In this document: one piece after another, positions 61,066-64,000 of the stretch
How the letters are laid out: each line of letters starts with the position of its first letter
Numbering within the stretch: position 1 is the stretch's first letter
Assembly: GCA_002239065.1 (NCBI GenBank)
Contig: MPNO01000001.1
Coordinates: 62,001-126,000, forward strand
Source: Defluviicoccus sp. bin129
Lineage (GTDB): Bacteria; Pseudomonadota; Alphaproteobacteria; MPNO01
Length of the DNA stretch: 64,000 bases
Direction of reading: 5' to 3'
The notes under the pieces: generated by a model
What the model was told of the DNA's origin: nothing
Seen by the model: the letters and a program-made list of their open reading frames with translations, nothing else
Databases searched by the model: none
Program-made: the position numbers and the translations under genes

Positions 61066-62088
61066 CTAGCCCGCCGCCTTGTCGAAGGCCGCCTTCAGCC
61101 TGGCGCCGTTCTCCGGCGACTGCTTGAGGATCTTGGCCCACAGCTTCTCTTCGGTCAGGTCGACGAAGCGCTTGGCGTCGGGCGGCGGCAATTCGACGAT
61201 CTCGAGCCCGTGCTTCTTCATCACCGCGTGCTCTTCGTCCCGGGTCTTCTTGCACCACGCCGCGCCGATCTTGTCGGCGGACTCCGACGCCTTGATCAGG
61301 ACGTCCTGAAGCTCCTTGGGCAGCTTCTTGAAGCTGTTGGGGTTCAGCAGGTGGGTCGTGCGCAGCGTGTAGAAGGTGGGCGAGACGATGTACTTGGCGT
61401 GCTCGTAGAACTTGAAGTCGAGCAGGCCGAGATCGGGCCAGCCGAGCCCGTCGACCACGCCGCGCTCCATCGAGGTATAGGCCTCGGCCGGGGCGACGGT
61501 GACCGGCACCGACCCGAGGGCTTCGAGGATCGGGTCGTAGAGCGGGATCGAGCGGATCTTCCTGCCCTTGAAGGTGGAGAGGTCGGTCGGCTTGAACGTC
61601 ACCTGGAATACATAGCCGACGCCGCTCATCGGGATGCCGAGCAGCATCACGCCCCGCTTCTGCATCAATACGTCGGCATAGGCGTCGAGCGCGCCGACCT
61701 CGCGCAGCCTTTCGATCGAGGCGGTGCCGCTCGCCAGCGAGATCGACGACGGCATGGCGCCCGCGAAATAGGCGTTGGCGGAATGGCTAATGTCGAACAC
61801 GCCCTTGGCGACCGCCTCCGGCGCGTCGAAGCCGCTGATCACCTCCGAGCCGCCGGCGTATTCGATCTTGAGCTCGCCGCCCGACATCCGGTCGACCTCG
61901 GCGGCGAGGAAATCGTAGCACTTACCCCAGACCGTCTTGCGGTTGATGATCGTGATGTAGCGCAGCTTGTGCTTCGGCTTGGCGATCGCCGGGAACCCGG
62001 CGATGACGCCGCTCGCGCCGATGGCCGCGGCGGCGGTCGTCTTGACGAACCCGCGACGCGACAGCGTGCCCTTCGTTTTCTCTGTCAC
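61066..62088 (-). CDS. TRAP transporter substrate-binding protein with Tat signal
   Basis: 340 residues from a GTG at 62088; another GTG at 62100 is possible, but GGAGGAA then has no role. The N-terminus has a twin-arginine motif, LSRRGFVKTTAAAAIGASGVIAG, unlike the Sec signals of the other two binding proteins in the window. DctP-like parts are TFKGRKIRSIPLYDPILEALGSVPVTV near residue 165-190 and SMERGVVDGLGWPDLGLL near 205. Tat export suggests folding or oligomerisation before export. Confidence 0.9.
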   Translation of the reverse strand: MTEKTKGTLSRRGFVKTTAAAAIGASGVIAGFPAIAKPKHKLRYITIINRKTVWGKCYDFLAAEVDRMSGGELKIEYAGGSEVISGFDAPEAVAKGVFDISHSANAYFAGAMPSSISLASGTASIERLREVGALDAYADVLMQKRGVMLLGIPMSGVGYVFQVTFKPTDLSTFKGRKIRSIPLYDPILEALGSVPVTVAPAEAYTSMERGVVDGLGWPDLGLLDFKFYEHAKYIVSPTFYTLRTTHLLNPNSFKKLPKELQDVLIKASESADKIGAAWCKKTRDEEHAVMKKHGLEIVELPPPDAKRFVDLTEEKLWAKILKQSPENGARLKAAFDKAAG

Positions 62089-62195
62089 CGTTTCCTCCAC
62101 ATTGACCTTTCTGGTCGACCGGCGTCTCCCGGATCGGACCTTCCGCCCGCGATGTTAGAGGATGGCGGGTATCGGCTCCACCCGGGGTGCGGCGT

Positions 62196-62951
62196 TCAGC
62201 GCCAGCCGCCGCCACCGTTCGCGTAGACGGTGTCCGCCGTCATGAAGCCGCAGGAGTCCGAGCACAGGAAGAGCACCAGCTCGCCGATCTCCTCCGGCGT
62301 GCCGAAGCGTTTCATCGGCACGTCCTCCAGCATCCGCTGCGCGAGCTCGGGCGATGTGGCGGCTGCTTCCTGGAAGGGGGTGTCGATCGGCCCGGGCGAG
62401 ATCGACAGCGCGCGGATTCCCCGGTCGGCGAATTCGCGGGCGACGCCCATGGTCATCGTCACCACCGCGCCCTTGGCCGATGCGTAGTGCACCGAATGCC
62501 CCGGCCCGCCGCGGCGATGCGCCATGCTCGCCATGTTGACGATCACGCCGCCGCCGCGCTCCAGCATGTGCGGGATCGCCGCCTGCATGGCGTGGAAGGT
62601 CCCGTCGACGTTGAGCGCATAGGTCTCGCGCCACAGCGCCGCGTCGATGTCGAGGAAGGGCGAGCGGCGTCCCGCCGCGCCGGCGCTGTTGAACAGGAAA
62701 TCGATGCCGCCGAAGGCCTCGATCCCGGCGGCGACCGCCGCATCCACCGCCGCGCGGTCGGTCACGTCGCAGGCCACCGCGATGGCGCTCTTCCCGGCGG
62801 CCGTGGCTTGCGCGCCGGCGGCATCGATATCGGCGGCGACCACGTTGGCGCCCTCGCGCGCGAAGATCGCCGCGGTCGCCCGGCCGATGCCGCTCGCGGC
62901 GCCTGTGATCAGCGCGGTCTTGCCGTGGAAAAAATCGGGCGTCCTCGCCAT
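62196..62951 (-). CDS. Short-chain dehydrogenase/reductase
   Basis: 251 residues from the ATG at 62951, which overlaps the glnS stop by one base (TGATG). LITGAASGIGRATAAIFAREGA near residue 12, NSAG near 88 (Ser in place of the second Asn of NNAG), Ser in VNMASMAHRRGG and HYASAKGA (Tyr-Lys) near 152. Starts the catabolic run that continues to the adenosyltransferase, 107 bases before the TRAP genes. Confidence 0.92.
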   Translation of the reverse strand: MARTPDFFHGKTALITGAASGIGRATAAIFAREGANVVAADIDAAGAQATAAGKSAIAVACDVTDRAAVDAAVAAGIEAFGGIDFLFNSAGAAGRRSPFLDIDAALWRETYALNVDGTFHAMQAAIPHMLERGGGVIVNMASMAHRRGGPGHSVHYASAKGAVVTMTMGVAREFADRGIRALSISPGPIDTPFQEAAATSPELAQRMLEDVPMKRFGTPEEIGELVLFLCSDSCGFMTADTVYANGGGGWR

Positions 62952-64000
62952 CAGCCTCCCCTCGCCTGGATCTTCGCCCACGAATCGCGCAGCGCCACCA
63001 CCCGGTTGAAGACCGGCCGCCCGGGGCGCGAATCGTCGTCCGCGCGGAAATACCCCTGGCGCTCGAACTGCACCGGCGCTTCGCCCGGCCGGGCGAGCGC
63101 CGGTTCGAGCATGCAGCCCTTCAGCACGACCTGCGAACCGGGGTTGAGGTCGTCGATGAAATCTCCCGACGCGCCCGGTTCGGGCACCGAGAACAGGCAG
63201 TCGTAGAGCCTGACCTCCGCGGGCATCCCGTGGCTCGCGGAAACCCAGTGGATGGTACCGCGCACCTTGCGGTCGTCGGGCGCGTCGCCGCCCCGGGTCG
63301 CCGGGTCGTAGGTGCAGCGCAGCAGGACCGGCTCGCCATCCGCGCCCGTCTCGACGCCGGTGCAGGTGACGAGCCAGGCGTAGCGCAGCCGGACCTCGCG
63401 CCCCGGCGCCAGGCGGTGGAACTTGCGCGGCGGGTCCTCCATGAAGTCGTCCCGTTCGACCCAGATTTCACGGCCGAACGGGATCTCGCGCCGCCCGGCC
63501 TCCGGGTCGTTCGGGTTGTTGGGCGCCGGCAGCATGTCGGTCCGGCCCTCGGGCCAGTTCTCGATCACCACCTTGAGGGGGCGCAGCACGGCGAGCCGGC
63601 GTTCCGCCGTCCGGTTGAGTTCGTCGCGGATGCAGTGGTCCAGCAGCGCCGGGTCGACCAGATTGTCGGCCCGCGCGACGCCGATGCGCTGGGCGAAATC
63701 GCGGATCGCCTGCGGCGGTACGCCGCGCCGGCGCAGCCCCGCCAGGGTCGGCATCCGGGGATCGTCCCAGCCCGCGACATGCCCCTCCTCGACGAGGCGG
63801 ATCAGGCGCCGCTTGGACAGCACGGTGCAGGCCAGGTTGAGCCTGGCGAACTCGTACTGGCGGGGCCGGGCCGGCACCGGCAGGTGGTCGATCAGCCAGT
63901 CGTAGAGCGGCCGGTGGTCGGCGAATTCGAGGGTGCAGAGCGAATGTGTGACCCCCTCGATCGCGTCCGACTGGCCATGCGCGAAGTCGTAGGTCGGGTA
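62951..64000 (-). CDS. glnS: Glutaminyl-tRNA synthetase, 5' part outside the window
   Basis: The frame continues through the window edge; about 349 C-terminal residues are visible. YPTYDFAHGQSDAIEGVTHSLCTLEF at the edge is the class I synthetase segment of GlnRS. YEFARLNLACTVLSKRRLIRLVEEGHVAGWDDPRMPTLAGLRRRG contains the VLSKRRL signature (KMSKS equivalent). The C-terminal anticodon-binding beta barrels follow (ELNRTAERRLAVLRPLKVVIEN onward). It charges tRNA-Gln. Its stop overlaps the SDR start, so the downstream catabolic genes may be partly transcribed from the glnS promoter. Confidence 0.96.
   Translation of the reverse strand, partial: YPTYDFAHGQSDAIEGVTHSLCTLEFADHRPLYDWLIDHLPVPARPRQYEFARLNLACTVLSKRRLIRLVEEGHVAGWDDPRMPTLAGLRRRGVPPQAIRDFAQRIGVARADNLVDPALLDHCIRDELNRTAERRLAVLRPLKVVIENWPEGRTDMLPAPNNPNDPEAGRREIPFGREIWVERDDFMEDPPRKFHRLAPGREVRLRYAWLVTCTGVETGADGEPVLLRCTYDPATRGGDAPDDRKVRGTIHWVSASHGMPAEVRLYDCLFSVPEPGASGDFIDDLNPGSQVVLKGCMLEPALARPGEAPVQFERQGYFRADDDSRPGRPVFNRVVALRDSWAKIQARGG

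Overview
This 64 kb window is from a very GC-rich bacterial chromosome (roughly 70 % G+C by eye), densely packed with operons whose genes often overlap by 1-4 bases. The order rplM-rpsI-argC, the many TRAP transporters, CoxL-type molybdenum enzymes, Rieske oxygenases and a SbmA/BacA transporter suggest an alphaproteobacterium, probably Rhodospirillales-like and possibly an uncultured marine or host-associated lineage. This is inferred from gene order and content; no rRNA is present. I see no tRNA, CRISPR array, prophage or complete insertion sequence.

Layout. 1-8.1 kb: the end of a CoxL-type molybdenum hydroxylase, an alpha/beta hydrolase, a secreted Sel1-repeat protein, a quinone reductase-UbiD decarboxylase-SDR operon and a secreted ricin-type lectin-like protein. 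8.1-10.7 kb: a deaminase-like amidohydrolase with a damaged N-terminus, a HEAT-like protein and a cluster of interspersed repeats. 10.7-18.4 kb: core metabolism (gamma carbonic anhydrase, argC, rpsI, rplM, an enoyl-CoA hydratase, a D-aminoacylase, O-acetylhomoserine sulfhydrylase, a CoA-binding protein, cutA). 18.4-24.1 kb: an unnamed di-iron four-helix protein, a Rieske oxygenase pair, an orphan antitoxin, a Bcr/CflA exporter and a RidA/deacetylase pair. 24.1-30.5 kb: a MarR-linked operon with SDR, enoyl-CoA hydratase, acyl-CoA dehydrogenase and TRAP importer. 30.5-38.9 kb: SbmA, two acyl/aryl-CoA ligases, an amidohydrolase, a secreted unknown and an HdrD/GlcF-like iron-sulphur protein. 39.0-47.8 kb: an operon of Rieske alpha/beta, amidohydrolase, CoxL-type hydroxylase, a reductive-dehalogenase-like corrinoid iron-sulphur protein and a hydrolase. 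47.8-55.6 kb: an MFS exporter and thioesterase, two amidases with a small AtzG-like protein between them, and a TRAP importer with fused permease. 55.8-64 kb: an SDR, then an eight-gene minus-strand run from glnS through SDR, TRAP P-Q-M, amidohydrolase and SDR to a cobalamin adenosyltransferase.

Most of the window reads as scavenging of small organic acids, amides and aromatic or heterocyclic compounds. Three TRAP systems import carboxylates; amidases and amidohydrolases open amide or cyclic bonds; Rieske and molybdenum enzymes hydroxylate rings; CoA ligases, dehydrogenases and hydratases carry out beta-oxidation-like steps. The most unusual gene is the cytosolic reductive-dehalogenase-like protein at 44.8-47.0 kb, placed among oxygen-dependent catabolic genes and about 10 kb from a B12 adenosyltransferase.

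A caution for every user: five short patches with runs of seven or more C or G (near 4.8, 9.5, 28.6, 35.9 and 37.2 kb) mostly coincide with broken or abnormal reading frames. They look like sequence or assembly errors, although slippage-prone tracts cannot be excluded.
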